From Cyclobacterium plantarum (GTDB lineage Bacteria; Bacteroidota; Bacteroidia; Cytophagales; Cyclobacteriaceae): a DNA stretch of 64,000 nt. The stretch lies in assembly GCF_011290685.1 (NCBI RefSeq), contig NZ_JAANYN010000017.1:27435-91434 (forward strand), given 5' to 3'. The translations under genes were made by a program, and so were the position numbers. Shown one piece after another: positions 54,380 through 63,085 of the stretch (positions within the stretch are counted from its first letter, which is position 1; every line of letters starts with the position of its first letter). The notes beneath the pieces are model-generated. The model did no database searches. It was not told the origin of the DNA and was given only the letters and a program-made list of their open reading frames with translations.

Positions 54380-54916
54380 TTATTCCAGAATTTCCTTCAG
54401 GCGCTGCAGACCTTCTTCAAAATCATTTCCAATCAGGCTTTCCATATCCATAAAAGCCAACATGGCATTCATCGGGTAATCCATGTGGCCTTCAAATCCC
54501 CAAATAACCTTGGTTTGATTTGCATTGACCTCCTCAAACTCCATATAGGCTAAGTCTGAAGCTTCAAAAGGCTCCTTAAAGCGAAGGGCATAATCAATAC
54601 GTTTGCCTTTGTCGATTCCAATTATTTCCTGTTCTCCCACTCCTACATCAGGGTTCTCACTTTCCCAGCCTGCAATAAATCCAACCTGTCCATCCGATCC
54701 GGTATAGGTCTTTTTCATCGTTGGATCCTTTAATGACCAGGTGGAGAAATTATCCTGGTTTTTCAACTTGCTCACATAGTTATATACTTCTTCGTGGGGT
54801 TTATTGATGGTAATCTCTCTTTCCACAGTATAGTCTTTTTGGATAAAAACAGCCATTACCAACGGAATCGCAATCAGCACCAATAGGATGATTAGAATTA
54901 TTTTTAAAATTTTCAT
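54380..54916 (-). CDS. SRPBCC-family (START-like) membrane-anchored protein
   Basis: The 178-residue protein has an N-terminal hydrophobic helix (about 4-25), then VEREITINKPHEEVYNYVSKLKNQDNFSTWS and SGSDGQVGFIAGWESENPDVGVGE-like strands. It ends with AFMDMESLIGNDFEEGLQRLKEIL, the long C-terminal helix of SRPBCC / polyketide cyclase-like proteins. These form a helix-grip fold cavity for hydrophobic ligands. The ligand is unknown. A perfect hairpin separates it from the next gene on the same strand. Confidence 0.88.
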   Translation of the reverse strand: MKILKIILIILLVLIAIPLVMAVFIQKDYTVEREITINKPHEEVYNYVSKLKNQDNFSTWSLKDPTMKKTYTGSDGQVGFIAGWESENPDVGVGEQEIIGIDKGKRIDYALRFKEPFEASDLAYMEFEEVNANQTKVIWGFEGHMDYPMNAMLAFMDMESLIGNDFEEGLQRLKEILE

Positions 54917-54961
54917 GGTTTTTAAATTTTAATTTGAAGAAAACAGAAAGTAATCAACTGT

Positions 54962-54997
54962 AAACCAATCAAATATAAAAAATATTTGATTGGTTTT
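54962..54997. terminator. Perfect 15-bp hairpin downstream of the his operon
   Basis: AAACCAATCAAATAT (54962-54976) and its exact complement (54982-54996) enclose a 5-nt A-rich loop. T runs flank both sides, stronger on plus. It most likely ends the minus-strand his operon. Confidence 0.75.
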
Positions 54998-55019
54998 TCT
55001 ATTCTATCCCAATAAAAAT

Positions 55020-55430
55020 CTAGCTGCTTTTGTAAGCCAGGTAATCCCCTGTGTCAATAGGAATCAAATGGTCTATATACCCAGCATGTAGATAGGCCCA
55101 TGCATCCAATTGAGATCCGTCGGGCAACCTTACCAGCATTTGTTTTCGTTCGAAAGTCACTCCTGTCTCCAATAATTCCCCTACCCCTTCATAATCATCC
55201 AATATGGATAAAAGGTTGGAGTTTTCCGTAAAGACGTAAATATCACCAACGATTTGTTGATCATGTTTATCGGAGCACACTGCAACAGGATAAGGCCCCA
55301 GATCAAACAATAAGCCAAAAATATACCCTGTGCTGAGAAAATTGGCCTTTTCCTCCAAAAATTGACCCATTGGGTGATTAAAACCCCTTCTCAAGGTACC
55401 GTAAACAAATAAATTTGTCTTTCCGGTCAC
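55020..55430 (-). CDS. Gamma-glutamylcyclotransferase-like protein
   Basis: The 136-residue protein has the GGCT/AIG2-fold start NLFVYGTLRRGFNHPMG with the P-loop-like YGSLxxG variant. The glutamate-region VFTENSNLLSILDDYEGVGE carries the usual acidic catalytic-type residue before Y-E-G. These enzymes release 5-oxoproline from gamma-glutamyl amines or from peptides; the substrate is unknown. The start is GTG, 5 nt after the hisIE stop on the same strand, so it is the last gene of the his transcript. Confidence 0.85.
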   Translation of the reverse strand: MTGKTNLFVYGTLRRGFNHPMGQFLEEKANFLSTGYIFGLLFDLGPYPVAVCSDKHDQQIVGDIYVFTENSNLLSILDDYEGVGELLETGVTFERKQMLVRLPDGSQLDAWAYLHAGYIDHLIPIDTGDYLAYKSS

Positions 55431-55435
55431 TGTAT

Positions 55436-56044
55436 CTACTTTTGATGCCGGTTGATCAATACTTCCATGACTTCTTCCAATTCATATCCTTTGGCTTCCA
55501 GCAAAACCAAATAGTGAAACAAAAGGTCAGCAGCTTCCCCCATAAACAATTCCTTGTTATCGTCTTTGGCTTCAATCACAATTTCAACAGCTTCTTCCCC
55601 TACTTTCTGGGCCACTTTATTGATTCCGGCAGCAAATAGGGATGAGGTATATGATTTACTTGAAGGCTTGCTTTTCCGCTCTTTAATGACCTGTCTCAGC
55701 TCATCAATAAAAAAAGTTTTACTGTTATTCTCGTGGGCAAAGCAGGTATCATCCCCTTTGTGACAAACCGGCCCTTTGGGATTTACCTGAATCAAAAGTG
55801 TATCGGCATCACAGTCCAATTCCATTTTTTGAATCATTAAAAAATTGCCTGAAGTCTCCCCTTTGGTCCAAAGCCTTTGTTTGGTCCGGCTGAAAAAGGT
55901 CACTTTTCCACTTTCCAGAGATTTATCCAATGCCTCTTTATTCATGTAGCCCAACATGAGCACCTCTTTGGTGTTTATATCCTGAATTATGGCCGGAACC
56001 AGGCCGTTTACCTTTTCAAAATCTATAGTCAAATTATCCATCAT
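55436..56044 (-). CDS. hisIE: Bifunctional phosphoribosyl-AMP cyclohydrolase / phosphoribosyl-ATP pyrophosphatase
   Basis: About 202 residues from the ATG at 56044; a TTG 21 nt upstream is less likely. The HisI half (about 1-105) has VPAIIQDINTKEVLMLGYMN, the zinc/Mg site DCDADTLLIQV and GPVCHKGDDTCF. The HisE half (about 115-202) has SSLFAAGINKVAQKVGEEAVEIVIEAKD and EAADLLFHYLVLLEAKG. Together they catalyse steps 2 and 3 of histidine synthesis. Order hisH-hisA-hisF-hisIE on the minus strand is standard. Confidence 0.95.
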   Translation of the reverse strand: MMDNLTIDFEKVNGLVPAIIQDINTKEVLMLGYMNKEALDKSLESGKVTFFSRTKQRLWTKGETSGNFLMIQKMELDCDADTLLIQVNPKGPVCHKGDDTCFAHENNSKTFFIDELRQVIKERKSKPSSKSYTSSLFAAGINKVAQKVGEEAVEIVIEAKDDNKELFMGEAADLLFHYLVLLEAKGYELEEVMEVLINRHQK

Positions 56045-56101
56045 TTTATCAATAGCATCTTTCAACAGGTAACTTCCCTGTTTCCTTGCTAATCATTAGT
56101 T

Positions 56102-56857
56102 TTATAGTCTTATACTAATCCCTTCAGCCTGCAGGTATTTTTTTAACTCAGGAATAGGAATTTCCTTAAAATGAAAAATACTTGCGGCCAGTGCAGCATC
56201 TGCTTTTCCGGAGGTAAATACATCCTTGAAATGATGCATTTTACCCGCACCTCCTGAAGCAATTACTGGTATGCCCAACATGGCCGAAAGTTCACTTGTA
56301 ATTTCATTGGCAAAACCATTTTTCACGCCATCATGATCCATGGAGGTAAGCAAAATTTCTCCTGCTCCTCTCTCTGCGACTTGCTTAGCCCATTTCTGTG
56401 TTTGAAGAAGAGTTGGCCTTCGACCACCGTGTGTGTGCACAAAGTCGACTCCATCCATGTTTTTGGTATCTATGGCTACCACTATACATTGGCTGCCAAA
56501 TTCTCTTGCCATCTCGTCCACTATACCCGGATTTTTCACCGCAGCAGAATTGATGCTGATTTTATCTGCCCCTGCATTTAACAAGGCCTTAATATCGTCC
56601 ACAGTGGAAATCCCTCCGCCTACCGTGAAGGGAATATTTACTGTTTTGGCCACTTTCGTAACCAACTCCACCAGTGTTTTTCGTTTTTCTACAGTAGCCG
56701 TAATATCCAGAAACACCAATTCATCGGCTCCTTCATCGGCATAAACTTTCCCAAGCTCTACAGGGTCGCCGGCATCCCTCAGCTCCAAAAAATTTACCCC
56801 CTTTACGGTTCTCCCCTCCTTGATATCCAGACAGGGTATGATTCTCTTTGTCAACAT
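56102..56857 (-). CDS. hisF: Imidazole glycerol phosphate synthase cyclase subunit
   Basis: The 251-residue HisF barrel from ATG 56857 ([15 protein letters not shown]), 1 nt after the hisA stop codon. Motifs are [15 protein letters not shown] with the first catalytic Asp, [13 protein letters not shown], and the phosphate-binding end [13 protein letters not shown]. The second catalytic Asp is in [12 protein letters not shown]. It uses ammonia delivered by HisH to make ImGP and AICAR. Confidence 0.97.
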   Translation of the reverse strand: MLTKRIIPCLDIKEGRTVKGVNFLELRDAGDPVELGKVYADEGADELVFLDITATVEKRKTLVELVTKVAKTVNIPFTVGGGISTVDDIKALLNAGADKISINSAAVKNPGIVDEMAREFGSQCIVVAIDTKNMDGVDFVHTHGGRRPTLLQTQKWAKQVAERGAGEILLTSMDHDGVKNGFANEITSELSAMLGIPVIASGGAGKMHHFKDVFTSGKADAALAASIFHFKEIPIPELKKYLQAEGISIRL

Positions 56858-56858
56858 A

Positions 56859-57581
56859 TTAATTCTGAACAAAAGTACTGAGTTCCGCTAAACTTATCTT
56901 CCCTTCATAAAATGCCTTACCAATGATGGTGCCATATACGCCCGCTTTTTCCAAATCCTCCAGATCCTGAACTGTAGCTACTCCCCCGCTTGCAATCAGG
57001 CGTATCTCCGGAATCTCCTCCATTATTTCTCTGTAAAGCGCCAAAGAAGGCCCCTGAAGCAAGCCGTCTTTCGCAACATCGGTACAAATCACATATTGCA
57101 CTCCTCTCTGGTGATAATCTTTGATAAAGTCCATTAAATCCATGGCAGTCGTTTCCTGCCAACCCGAAATTGCGATCTTCCTGTTTCTGGCATCCGCACC
57201 TAATATCAGGCGATCGCCTCCATAAGTCTGTAGCCAATTGGTAAATAAATCCGGGTTTTTAACGGCAATGCTTCCCCCGGTGACCTGCTCGGCACCAAGT
57301 TGAAATGCCAGTGCAATGTCCTCATCCGATTGTACTCCACCTCCAAAATCCACTTGCAGGGAAGTGGACTGGCAAACCCCTTTCAGAACATCTTTGTTGA
57401 CGATCCTTTTCACTTTTGCCCCATCCAGATCTACCAGGTGCAACCTTCGGATACCTGCAGCCTCAAACCTTTTTGCCACCTCTATAGGATCAGAGGCATA
57501 CTCCTTTTTTTGATTGTAGTCTCCCTGGGTAAGGCGAACACATTTTCCATCGATGATATCAATTGCCGGAATAATTTCCAT
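56859..57581 (-). CDS. hisA: Phosphoribosylformimino-5-aminoimidazole carboxamide ribotide isomerase
   Basis: The 240-residue TIM barrel is a His[19 protein letters not shown] with the catalytic Asp, [13 protein letters not shown] and [14 protein letters not shown] with the second acidic residue, then [13 protein letters not shown]. It carries out an Amadori rearrangement in histidine synthesis. It overlaps hisH by one base and abuts hisF. Confidence 0.97.
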   Translation of the reverse strand: MEIIPAIDIIDGKCVRLTQGDYNQKKEYASDPIEVAKRFEAAGIRRLHLVDLDGAKVKRIVNKDVLKGVCQSTSLQVDFGGGVQSDEDIALAFQLGAEQVTGGSIAVKNPDLFTNWLQTYGGDRLILGADARNRKIAISGWQETTAMDLMDFIKDYHQRGVQYVICTDVAKDGLLQGPSLALYREIMEEIPEIRLIASGGVATVQDLEDLEKAGVYGTIIGKAFYEGKISLAELSTFVQN

Positions 57582-58165
57582 TATAAATTCAGAAAGTTGG
57601 TTAAAATCTTTTCTCCCGCTAAGCTGCTTTTCTCAGGATGGGCCTGCATGGCATAATAGTTATCCCGCTGCAGCAAAGCTGAAAAATCCGTTATATAGTG
57701 CGAAGTAGCGATGGTAAATTCAGGATCAACAGCTGCATAATAACTGTGCACATAATAGACATAAGCAGATTCATCCAATCCTGCCAACAAGGGAGAATGC
57801 AGGTTTTGTAAATTATTCCACCCGATATGAGGTACCTTGTCCAATGGTGGGAATTTCTTTACCTGTATCGGAAATATACCCAAACATTGGGTATCATATT
57901 CTTCAGAAAACTCACAAAGCAGCTGTAATCCCAGACAAATCCCAAAAAAGGGCTGTTCCAAAGACTTGATCAATTGGTCCAGATTCCTCTCTTTCAGGTA
58001 TTTCATGGCAGTACTTGCCTCACCTTGACCAGGAAAGATGACCTTGTCTGCTTTTTGTATGGTTTCCCAATCATCTGTTAAGGTAGCGTTGGCTCCCAAC
58101 CTTTCCATGGCATACAAGACTGACTGCACATTCCCTGCATTGTATTTGATTACTGCTACTTCCAT
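57581..58165 (-). CDS. hisH: Imidazole glycerol phosphate synthase glutaminase subunit
   Basis: The 194-residue class I glutamine amidotransferase has the nucleophile Cys in FGICLGLQLLCE, PHIGWNNL, and the C-terminal catalytic His-x-Glu in MQAHPEKS. It is the first gene of the hisH-hisA-hisF-hisIE-GGCT unit. The other his genes (hisG, D, C, B) are not in this window. Confidence 0.96.
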   Translation of the reverse strand: MEVAVIKYNAGNVQSVLYAMERLGANATLTDDWETIQKADKVIFPGQGEASTAMKYLKERNLDQLIKSLEQPFFGICLGLQLLCEFSEEYDTQCLGIFPIQVKKFPPLDKVPHIGWNNLQNLHSPLLAGLDESAYVYYVHSYYAAVDPEFTIATSHYITDFSALLQRDNYYAMQAHPEKSSLAGEKILTNFLNL

Positions 58166-58185
58166 TTTTGTTTGTACCGGGTGGA

Positions 58186-58193
58186 CAAATTTA
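58186..58193 (-). promoter_or_regulatory. Probable -7 box for the his operon
   Basis: On the minus strand TAAATTTG fits TAnnTTTG, with TTTA (one mismatch to TTTG) at a spacing of 19 nt. The leader would be about 15 nt, so no his leader-peptide attenuator fits. Confidence 0.45.
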
Positions 58194-58339
58194 ACTTTTT
58201 ATAATCGTCCGCTAAATTACAGCATTTAGCCTTAGGGGCGAAGGTTTAACCCGAAATATGCATTAGGAAATAATAACTTTTAACGCTTACATTTGAAATT
58301 GGAACTGAACTAAAAAATAAGCAACCGCAAGAATAAATT

Positions 58340-58912
58340 TTGAAAAATCGCATCGCCCTGATCATTTCCCGCATTGCGCACCCTATTAGCCTCATATTGA
58401 CATTTATGGCTTATACTTTTTTTTCTATTCATTCGCTATGGAAGGCTTCCTGGACCCTCGCAGGTATTACTGCAATTGGCATTATACCCCTGGTTATATG
58501 GAACCAAAGCAGAACCAAAAAAGGGATCTATACCAATTTTGATGTCTCTGTAAGGAAAGATCGCTATTCCATGTTTGCCCTCGTAACGGTACTTACCCTA
58601 TTGGTCATACTTTTTATCCGGACCAGCAACCAACCCTGGCAGGTGTTCGCCGGAAGCCTGGTATTGCTTCTATTGGTGGTAACTTCGTTTGTTTTGAATT
58701 TCTGGTTGAAAGTATCTCTCCATATGGCCGTGGCCTTTTATGTTTCCCTTGGCTTGTGGCAAATCCATCCCCTACCGGCACTATTGCTGCTCATGGCCAT
58801 TCCCTTTATCGCGTGGTCCAGAATACAGCTGGACAGACACAAAACCGACGAAATACTCATCGGTGGAATGGTTGGACTGTTATGTGGTGTATTATTGTTA
58901 TGGGTCACCTGA
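58340..58912 (+). CDS. Membrane protein, remote PAP2 (lipid phosphatase)-like
   Basis: The 190-residue protein has about six hydrophobic segments (roughly 10-32, 38-55, 75-92, 100-120, 125-150, 170-190). KDRYSMFA, KVSLHMA and SRIQLDRHKTDE fall in the order of the three PAP2 phosphatase motifs (KxxxxxxRP, PSGH, SRxxxxxHxxxD), but each is degenerate. The first two lack key residues and the last has HxxD. It may be a non-catalytic or divergent PAP2-like membrane protein. The start codon is TTG at 58340 because a stop lies just upstream. It is divergent from the his operon. Confidence 0.68.
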   Translation: MKNRIALIISRIAHPISLILTFMAYTFFSIHSLWKASWTLAGITAIGIIPLVIWNQSRTKKGIYTNFDVSVRKDRYSMFALVTVLTLLVILFIRTSNQPWQVFAGSLVLLLLVVTSFVLNFWLKVSLHMAVAFYVSLGLWQIHPLPALLLLMAIPFIAWSRIQLDRHKTDEILIGGMVGLLCGVLLLWVT

Positions 58913-59052
58913 ACAGAAAATTACTGTAGGAAAGAAAATTGAACTTTTCGGTCAAAATTCCAGTGGATCTTTATTTTATGGCATTATTTTTAAATTCTGT
59001 TTCAAAAGGAAGTAAAAATCCAGTAATTTTAAAATTATTAATCAATAAAGAC

Positions 59053-59994
59053 ATGATGATGAAAAAATTTCAATTACCAATACTGTTCCTTCTGACCTTA
59101 CTCATTTCAAACCATACTGTCAAAGCTCAGGAGACCAATGAAATACAAGGAAGATGGGACCTAACCGTAAACATGGATGGACAGGAGGTGCCCTCCTGGC
59201 TGGAAGTAAAGTTATCAGGGATCAGAACGTTGGTAGGCTATTTCGTGGCCCACAACGGTAGCGCAAGACCCATTAGCCGGGTGAATTACCAGGATGGTGA
59301 AATCAGCTTTTCTATTCCTCCCCAATGGGATGATTCAGATAGAGACATGGTATTTGAAGGAAAACTGGATGGCGGGCAATTGTCCGGAACCATTACCAGC
59401 AGCATGGGAAAAAAACACAGCTTTACAGGAGAAAAGGCTCCCTTAATGATCAGAGAGAATGCGCCAAAATGGGGCAAAACAATTGAGTTGTTCAATGGAA
59501 AAAACCTGGATGGATGGCATGCCGACAAATCACAGAACCAATGGGAAGTCATAAATGGTATCCTGACCAGCAAAGAGGCCGGGGCCAACCTGATTTCAGA
59601 CCAGGAGTTTGAAGATTTTAAGCTTCATGTAGAATTTCGCTACCCTGAGGGAAGCAACAGCGGGGTGTACCTGAGAGGCAGGTACGAGGTACAAATTGAA
59701 GATAATAAAGGCACTCCGCCTTCTTCCATATATTTTGGTGGGGTCTATGGATTTTTAACTCCAAATGAAATGGTGGTAAAATCTCCGGGAGTCTGGCAAA
59801 CCTTTGATATAACCCTTGTGGGCCGTAGGGTAAGCATCGTTGCAAACGGTAAAGAAATTATTTGCGATCAGATCATTCCCGGTATTACCGGAGGAGCTCT
59901 GGACAGTGATGAAGGTCAGCCCGGGCCTTTGATGCTTCAGGGAGATCATGGTGCTATTGAATTCCGAAAAATAGAGATTACTCCGGCAAAATAA
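59053..59994 (+). CDS. Secreted DUF1080 (3-keto-disaccharide hydrolase-like) protein
   Basis: From ATG 59053 (three Met in a row) the protein has a signal peptide (about 1-24, ending VKAQ). An N-terminal beta domain (about 27-125, GRWDLTVNMDGQEVPSWLEV) is followed by a C-terminal DUF1080 domain (about 130-310): WGKTIELFNGKNLDGWH, DFKLHVEFRYPEGSNSGVYLRGRYEVQI, and GPLMLQGDHGAIEFRKIEI. DUF1080 has a concanavalin-like fold, and some members hydrolyse 3-keto-glycosides. The extra N-terminal domain is unusual for short DUF1080 proteins. A longer upstream frame from 58939 lacks a signal and is rejected. Confidence 0.87.
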   Translation: MMMKKFQLPILFLLTLLISNHTVKAQETNEIQGRWDLTVNMDGQEVPSWLEVKLSGIRTLVGYFVAHNGSARPISRVNYQDGEISFSIPPQWDDSDRDMVFEGKLDGGQLSGTITSSMGKKHSFTGEKAPLMIRENAPKWGKTIELFNGKNLDGWHADKSQNQWEVINGILTSKEAGANLISDQEFEDFKLHVEFRYPEGSNSGVYLRGRYEVQIEDNKGTPPSSIYFGGVYGFLTPNEMVVKSPGVWQTFDITLVGRRVSIVANGKEIICDQIIPGITGGALDSDEGQPGPLMLQGDHGAIEFRKIEITPAK

Positions 59995-60015
59995 GACCCT
60001 TCCTAATACTAACCG

Positions 60016-60054
60016 AAAGCCAACATCCATTAAACTAAGGATGTTGGCTTTTTT
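60016..60054 (+). terminator. Rho-independent terminator after the DUF1080 gene
   Basis: AAAGCCAACATCC (60016-60028) pairs with GGATGTTGGCTTT (60039-60051) and is followed by T residues. Confidence 0.93.
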
Positions 60055-60184
60055 AATTATAAAATCCAATAAACTTTTTTGAATAAGATTTTTTCCCGGT
60101 ATCTATTTTTTGTGGAAAACTTATCGTATAGAAGGAATAGGTACCTGATAGGCTGCCAAATCAAATACAAAAAAACTACACAAA

Positions 60185-61645
60185 ATGGAATTGAGTCCGG
60201 AAAACATATTGATTATTGGTTCACTACTGCTGATCACCAGCATATTGGCCAGTAAGACTGCAGGCAAAGCAGGCATACCCATTTTGCTGCTTTTCCTGGG
60301 CATTGGGATGTTGGCAGGCTCTGATGGGATTGGTGGAATCGAATTTGAGGACCCCGGGGTAGCCCAATTTATGGGTATTCTCGCTTTAACCTATATTTTA
60401 TTTTCAGGGGGTCTGGATACCAAGTGGCAAGCCATTAAACCCGTTTTGGGTCCGGGACTGATGTTATCCACACTGGGTGTATTGTTAACAGCCATAGCTG
60501 TTGGCTTGTTTTCTTATACCCTTTTTGACTTTTCACTTCTGGAAAGTTTATTGCTGGGTGCTATCGTTTCCTCAACGGATGCGGCAGCCGTATTTTCAAT
60601 TCTAAGGGCCAAAAGTATAGGTCTTAAAGGAAACCTTAGACCCTTATTGGAACTTGAGTCAGGAAGCAATGACCCAATGGCCTTTTTCCTTACGATTGGG
60701 TTGACATCGCTAATCTCTGTGTCCGGGTTTACCTGGCCTCAGTTAATTCCTGTATTTTTCCTTCAAATGTTTGTCGGAGGATTGGGTGGTTATATGATGG
60801 GAAGAGGAATTGTATTGTTGGTAAACAAGATAAATCTTGAATACGAGGGCCTTTATCCGGTACTCATGCTGGGTCTGGTAATCATGACTTACGCCCTGAT
60901 TGATCTATTGGAAGGTAATGGGTTTTTAGGCGTATATGTAGCTGCACTTACAATTGGTAATGGGAAAATGCTTCATAAAAAAAGTCTCATTAAGTTTTTT
61001 GATGGGGTAGCCTGGTTGATGCAAATCATCATGTTTATTACCCTGGGCCTATTGGTATTTCCATCGCAGGTTATTCCGGTTATGGGATTTGGATTTGTTA
61101 TAGCATTGTTTTTGATTTTTGTGGCTCGCCCATTAGGAGTATTTATTTCTCTCGCATTTTTTAAATTCAAACTCCGGGAAAAAGCATTTGTCAGTTGGGT
61201 AGGCCTTAGGGGAGCTGTACCTATTGTTTTCGCTACTTTCCCCTTGATCGCAGGGATTGATAAATCCAGTATGCTTTTTAATATAGTGTTCTTTATTGTT
61301 TTAACTTCGGTAGCTTTACAGGCAACCACCCTTTCTTATGCCGCCAGGTTGCTTCATTTATCTGTTCCGGAAGGATTGAAGAGACGATCTCTGCTGGACC
61401 TTGAATTGTCAGAGGACTTTAAAAATGCCCTGATAGAGGTGGAACTGCCTGAAAATGCAAGTGTAGACGGGAAGAAAATTGTGTCATTAGATTTTCCCAA
61501 GACCTGCCTGATTGTCCTGATCAACCGGGGCAATAAATTCATTACCCCAAATGGTTTAACAGAGCTTCATTCAGGTGACAAATTAATGATCATGATGAAT
61601 TCGGAAGATGAAGACGAAAAAATAAAATTGGCTTTGGGCATCTGA
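60185..61645 (+). CDS. CPA1-type K+/H+ (or Na+/H+) antiporter with TrkA-C domain
   Basis: The 486-residue protein has about 12 membrane segments (to about residue 400) and then a soluble TrkA-C/RCK_C-like domain (about 410-486, IEVELPENASVDGKKIVSLDF, LTELHSGDKLMIM). GAIVSSTDAAAVFSILRAKS with the STDA ion-site motif, ELESGSNDPMAFFLTIGL with the conserved ND, and WVGLRGAVPIVFAT match the NhaP2/CvrA potassium/proton antiporter group. The C-terminal domain probably gates by nucleotide or ion binding. It would help with pH and K+ homeostasis. Confidence 0.93.
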   Translation: MELSPENILIIGSLLLITSILASKTAGKAGIPILLLFLGIGMLAGSDGIGGIEFEDPGVAQFMGILALTYILFSGGLDTKWQAIKPVLGPGLMLSTLGVLLTAIAVGLFSYTLFDFSLLESLLLGAIVSSTDAAAVFSILRAKSIGLKGNLRPLLELESGSNDPMAFFLTIGLTSLISVSGFTWPQLIPVFFLQMFVGGLGGYMMGRGIVLLVNKINLEYEGLYPVLMLGLVIMTYALIDLLEGNGFLGVYVAALTIGNGKMLHKKSLIKFFDGVAWLMQIIMFITLGLLVFPSQVIPVMGFGFVIALFLIFVARPLGVFISLAFFKFKLREKAFVSWVGLRGAVPIVFATFPLIAGIDKSSMLFNIVFFIVLTSVALQATTLSYAARLLHLSVPEGLKRRSLLDLELSEDFKNALIEVELPENASVDGKKIVSLDFPKTCLIVLINRGNKFITPNGLTELHSGDKLMIMMNSEDEDEKIKLALGI

Positions 61646-61704
61646 AAATAAAACTTATTTTCAACTCCGGCGTAATAGTCGGTATTAGAGGTTCTATTAA
61701 ATCC

Positions 61705-62061
61705 ATGGTAAAAATAGTCAAACCATTTGTAGGTGTTTGCCTGGCCATTTTGATGGTCTTTCAAGCTTATTTTTCAGGTTCTGCTATTTCTATCCATTTA
61801 GCAGAATTTTCGAACACAGTATCCTACGAACCAGCCTACGATGATTTTTCAGGGCCCATTGCGCTGACAAATGAAGGGTTACAAACCCAATCCCAGTTAC
61901 CAAAGAATATTTTTGACGGAGGAGATCTTTTGGTATCCCCTCTCCCCCAAATTTTAATACATTTTGGGCGTAGCATTCAAAGCTCATTTTCAAATGCCCG
62001 CACTGTAATTATCAAATTTGGCATCAGAGAGGCCCTCTTCCCTAGTCATTACTTCTGGTAG
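61705..62061 (+). CDS. Small exported protein of unknown function
   Basis: The 118-residue frame starts with a hydrophobic N-terminal helix (about 4-26) that could be a signal or anchor, followed by a soluble part. It ends with an FPSHYFW C-terminus. There is no recognised family. It follows the antiporter by 59 bp, and a weak hairpin (around 62078-62102) lies just downstream. It could be a genuine small exported gene; the plausible signal peptide and intact frame are the main support. Confidence 0.5.
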   Translation: MVKIVKPFVGVCLAILMVFQAYFSGSAISIHLAEFSNTVSYEPAYDDFSGPIALTNEGLQTQSQLPKNIFDGGDLLVSPLPQILIHFGRSIQSSFSNARTVIIKFGIREALFPSHYFW

Positions 62062-62193
62062 CCCTAACTTTTTCCCCTCCTGCACAAAACTTTTGTTGCA
62101 GGAAATAACCTTTCCCCGCAGGTTAAAGGTATTTCTTTCAAAAATTCCATCCGGAAGATCATGATTTGATCCTTCCAGAAACACAATAACATC

Positions 62194-62709
62194 ATGTTTG
62201 ATTTAGATATAATCACACTTTCCATGGCAATGGTGGCCATCATTGCCTTCATTATGCCTTTTTACATCAATAATAAAAAGGTAAAAGCAAAAGTTGCATT
62301 GGCAGAAAAACTCCTGGCTGATTTTGCAAAAAATCAACAACTTAATATTCAGGTGAAAGACCTGTGGAGAAACAAATATTTCATTGGTATAGACCCCCAA
62401 AAAGGAAAGCTCATTTATTCAGAAGACATCAATTCATGCTTACCTGTTCTGATTGATTTACATTTGATTGGTCATGTGCGAATAAAAGAAGAATCCCACA
62501 AAGTGGTAAGCCCAACATCGACCAGAAAGGTGATCGATAAATTGGAGCTCTCATTTTACTCGGAAAAGGCTGAGCTGTTTCATAACATAGAGTTTTATGA
62601 CGGGGAAAAATTTTCCGATCTTTTGGGAGAAACCATTCTGATCAAGAAATGGGAAAACGAAATAATGGCGTGCATGCAGCAGCTAACCAAAAAAGCTTCT
62701 ATCTTATGA
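62194..62709 (+). CDS. Membrane-anchored protein of unknown function
   Basis: The 171-residue protein has one N-terminal membrane helix (about 7-27), a charged linker (NNKKVKAKVALAEKLLADFAKN) and a soluble domain (about 55-165, with KYFIGIDPQKGKLIYSEDI, and later STRKVIDKLELSF). It looks like a small cytoplasmic domain hung on one helix. No family recognised. It overlaps the next gene by ATGA, so the two are coupled. Confidence 0.65.
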   Translation: MFDLDIITLSMAMVAIIAFIMPFYINNKKVKAKVALAEKLLADFAKNQQLNIQVKDLWRNKYFIGIDPQKGKLIYSEDINSCLPVLIDLHLIGHVRIKEESHKVVSPTSTRKVIDKLELSFYSEKAELFHNIEFYDGEKFSDLLGETILIKKWENEIMACMQQLTKKASIL

Positions 62710-62978
62710 AAACCATAGCCAAAGAGGAACTGCTCAACTTCCATTATTCAAAAATGGAGGTTTTGTCTGAGCCAATCGAGATTACAAAAAGAAATATGGA
62801 CCTGCAAAGGGCCATGCTATTGGGAAATACAGCCCATGGAAAAGTAAAAATCACTTTTCTTGACTTTCAACATAATTTATTTCAAGTGGAAACCACTATA
62901 TGGGCAGTTACCGAAGAGATTGTATGTCTGAAAGGAAATCTTTTCATCCCAAAAAACGCCATAATTGAAATTGATTGA
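62706..62978 (+). CDS. Small conserved protein of unknown function
   Basis: The 90-residue soluble protein starts at ATG 62706 (MKTIAKEELLNFHYSKME), overlapping the preceding stop by 4 nt; a longer upstream frame is a shadow. It contains KVKITFLDFQHNLFQVETTIWAVTEE and ends IPKNAIIEID. The beta-rich pattern suggests a small regulatory or binding domain. Function unknown; by coupling it probably works with the membrane protein before it. Confidence 0.65.
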   Translation: MKTIAKEELLNFHYSKMEVLSEPIEITKRNMDLQRAMLLGNTAHGKVKITFLDFQHNLFQVETTIWAVTEEIVCLKGNLFIPKNAIIEID

Positions 62979-62992
62979 GTTTAAATATTCTT

Positions 62993-63023
62993 GAGAGGGA
63001 GACTAAAATTGAATCTCCCTCTC
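62993..63023 (+). terminator. Perfect 10-bp hairpin, possible terminator
   Basis: GAGAGGGAGA (62993-63002) pairs with TCTCCCTCTC (63014-63023) across an 11-nt loop. There is no T run after it, so it may be a terminator for the coupled pair or an RNA-stabilising stem. Confidence 0.5.
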
Positions 63024-63085
63024 AGGTTATACTTAAAATAAAAAAATCATCCTAAATTATTGGTTGAAATAAAAAAATACCGATT

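Noticed and set aside
58939..59052. Longer N-terminus for the DUF1080 protein
   Set aside because: It would hide the signal peptide that starts at 59053; no family support.
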